This document shows positions 22,708 to 24,003 of a stretch of 24,003 bases of DNA, piece after piece. Numbering within the stretch: position 1 is the stretch's first letter; every line of letters begins with the position of its first letter. The notes beneath the pieces were generated by a model. The model was not told the origin of the DNA. It worked only from the letters and a program-made list of their open reading frames with translations, and made no database searches. The stretch comes from a bacterium (GTDB taxonomy: Bacteria; Arandabacterota; Arandabacteria; Arandabacterales; Arandabacteraceae), in assembly GCA_025774405.1 (NCBI GenBank), contig JALGWB010000004.1:1-24003 (forward strand), in the 5' to 3' direction. The translations under genes were made by a program, and so were the position numbers.

Positions 22708-24003
22708 CTATCTGTAAAGAACCATGGCACTTATGCGTGAGACCTTTACCTTACCTCCAGAGACCACACTCTTCCCACTGACTGGTGCGGTTCCGGCTTC
22801 GTCGCCATTAACTACCACAGTCCAGGTCCCATCCGGAATGGTAAAGGTTACCTCAGTTGGATTAGGATTGAGAAGCACAAGCACCTCATTCCAGGAATCA
22901 CCCGAATTCCCTTTTGTCAGGCGGTAAGCAATACACCTCCGTGGAACAGGTATTCCGAGGTCATCATCAAAAAACTTGAGATTTGCTTCAACATCCTGTC
23001 GGGTCTTCATGCGGAAAACCGGATGAGCCCTGCGCAGAGCAATCAATCCCCTGTAGTAGGAAAAGATATCGAGGTTATCCAGCTTCCATTGCCAGTTGAT
23101 CATGTTGATAGCATCGGGCTGATTGTAGGAATTGGCATTGCCATATTTCGTTCGGAGCATCTCCTGCCCGCTGTGGATAAAAGGAATTCCCTGGGATGTA
23201 AGCACAAGTACTGCTCCGAGCTTATCCATAAGTCTTCTATCTTCATCAGTGACGTTCCTGTCGTTCCTGGTGGTGGCGACAAGCCGATCCCAGAAGGTAT
23301 GGTTGTCATGGCTTGCTACATAATTGATCACCTCAAGAGGGCTATCAGTGAAATCATTGATACTTCCTTCAATACCACGTTTGATGCGGTCGACGTTTAT
23401 ACCTGCCTGAATGTAGCCCTTGCTTAGATCAAAGACGCCGCCCTTTATTGCATCCCTGAAGTGATCTCCAAAAACAGCGAATCCTCTACCCCGTTGCATA
23501 CCCTTGACTGTTGGGCTTATAGGAGTCTCGCCGCCCGTCCATGGCTCACCATGAATTATGATATCGGGCTTGATTGCCTTAAGCTCCTGCACTATGGCCT
23601 CGACTGTCTCGAGATCCATGAGCCCCATGAGGTCAAAACGATAGCCATCAATATCATACTCCTCGACCCAGTACCTGCAAGACTCAACGATGAATTTGCG
23701 CATCATCGGGGCTTCACTACGGGTCTCATTACCGGTACCCGAACCATTCCAATAACTTCCATCGTCCCTGGGCCTGTAATAGTAACCGGGAACAAGTCCC
23801 TCGAAGCTGAAGATCCTGTCCGGTTTGTATTCTGCTGTGTGATTGTAAACCACATCCATCACAACCTTTATCCCCTTACGATGAAGGGCATCCACCAGCC
23901 GCTTGAACTCCTCGACACGCTTGGCATTGTGGCGCTCAGTCGCATACCAGCCATCAGGTGAATTGAAGTGGACAGGCATGTAGCCCCAATTGTATTGGTC
24001 ACT
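22708..24003 (-). CDS. pulA: type I pullulanase (GH13), N-terminus cut by the window edge
   Basis: The C-terminal 431 residues of a GH13 debranching enzyme. The frame stays open to the window edge with YNWGYMPVHFNSPDG, the pullulanase type I signature. DVVYNHT is conserved region I. The nucleophile Asp is at visible residue 124 (DGYRFDLMG), the acid/base Glu at 153 (IIHGEPW) and the transition-state Asp at 233 (VASHDNHT). The last part is a beta-sandwich domain ending with the stop at 22708. It hydrolyses alpha-1,6 branches of pullulan, glycogen or starch. Whether a signal peptide or CBM48/CBM41 modules precede it cannot be seen. The small zinc-ribbon gene follows after 46 bases. The glucose released could feed the trehalose pathway, but this link is inference. 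Confidence 0.92.
   Translation of the reverse strand, partial: SDQYNWGYMPVHFNSPDGWYATERHNAKRVEEFKRLVDALHRKGIKVVMDVVYNHTAEYKPDRIFSFEGLVPGYYYRPRDDGSYWNGSGTGNETRSEAPMMRKFIVESCRYWVEEYDIDGYRFDLMGLMDLETVEAIVQELKAIKPDIIIHGEPWTGGETPISPTVKGMQRGRGFAVFGDHFRDAIKGGVFDLSKGYIQAGINVDRIKRGIEGSINDFTDSPLEVINYVASHDNHTFWDRLVATTRNDRNVTDEDRRLMDKLGAVLVLTSQGIPFIHSGQEMLRTKYGNANSYNQPDAINMINWQWKLDNLDIFSYYRGLIALRRAHPVFRMKTRQDVEANLKFFDDDLGIPVPRRCIAYRLTKGNSGDSWNEVLVLLNPNPTEVTFTIPDGTWTVVVNGDEAGTAPVSGKSVVSGGKVKVSRISAMVLYR

Noticed and set aside
22662..22730. Longer start of the zinc-ribbon protein overlapping the pullulanase stop
   Set aside because: The strong GGAGG site is correctly spaced only for GTG 22661 or ATG 22658.

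Overview
The window comes from an uncultured bacterium. I infer a member or relative of the FCB superphylum (Bacteroidota-like and Zixibacteria-type candidate phyla). The reasons are a DUF3078-type outer-membrane barrel, a DUF5362 protein, a fused OtsA-OtsB enzyme and a pair of COG3379-type AlkP hydrolases. The presence of BpsA (branched-chain polyamine synthase) next to a SpeD-family gene points to a thermophilic lineage or ancestry. No rRNA, tRNA, CRISPR array or intact mobile element is visible. Base composition by eye is close to balanced, and genes are packed tightly with frequent GTG and TTG starts.

Layout. Bases 1-536 are non-coding debris: a decayed DDE (rve-type) transposase fragment ending at a 52-base near-perfect palindrome. 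Next, on the minus strand, come a DUF5362 membrane protein (537-923), feoB and feoA (1063-3008), a TIM-barrel sugar isomerase/epimerase, an HU-type DNA-binding protein, and a trehalose operon of otsA-otsB fusion plus treT (7717 down to 4330). A minus-strand cluster then runs from 13556 down to 7830: a YfcE-like metallophosphoesterase, two large AlkP-superfamily hydrolases, a 64-residue ribbon-helix-helix protein and a three-helix membrane protein of Oxa1-like topology. A 324-base divergent gap (13557-13880) holds 10-base tandem repeats. The plus strand then carries a zinc-ribbon membrane protein, bpsA-speD and a membrane-anchored sulfatase-like enzyme. nadE (minus) and an AI-2E/PerM-family membrane protein (plus) diverge from a shared regulatory region. 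The window ends on the minus strand with the DUF3078 barrel, a small zinc-ribbon protein and a type I pullulanase cut by the right edge.

How the genes fit together. Carbohydrate metabolism is a theme: pullulanase releases glucose units, and OtsAB and TreT make trehalose by two routes. The minus-strand AlkP cluster looks like one uncharacterised envelope system: two exported phosphohydrolases, a metallophosphoesterase, an Oxa1-like membrane protein and a small regulator-like protein. The regulator shares a C-terminal LKxLGY tail with the separate sulfatase-like enzyme. BpsA would use decarboxylated S-adenosylmethionine supplied by SpeD, but this SpeD lacks the usual proton-donor cysteine.

Regulation. 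Ten sigma70-like promoters can be proposed upstream of the transcription units, mostly with exactly 17-base spacers and often with a -10 beginning TAG. In the nadE/PerM divergent region a 10-base element (GTCTGTTTAC or its complement) occurs three times and overlaps both proposed promoters, suggesting a common regulator. All promoter and operator calls are by eye only.
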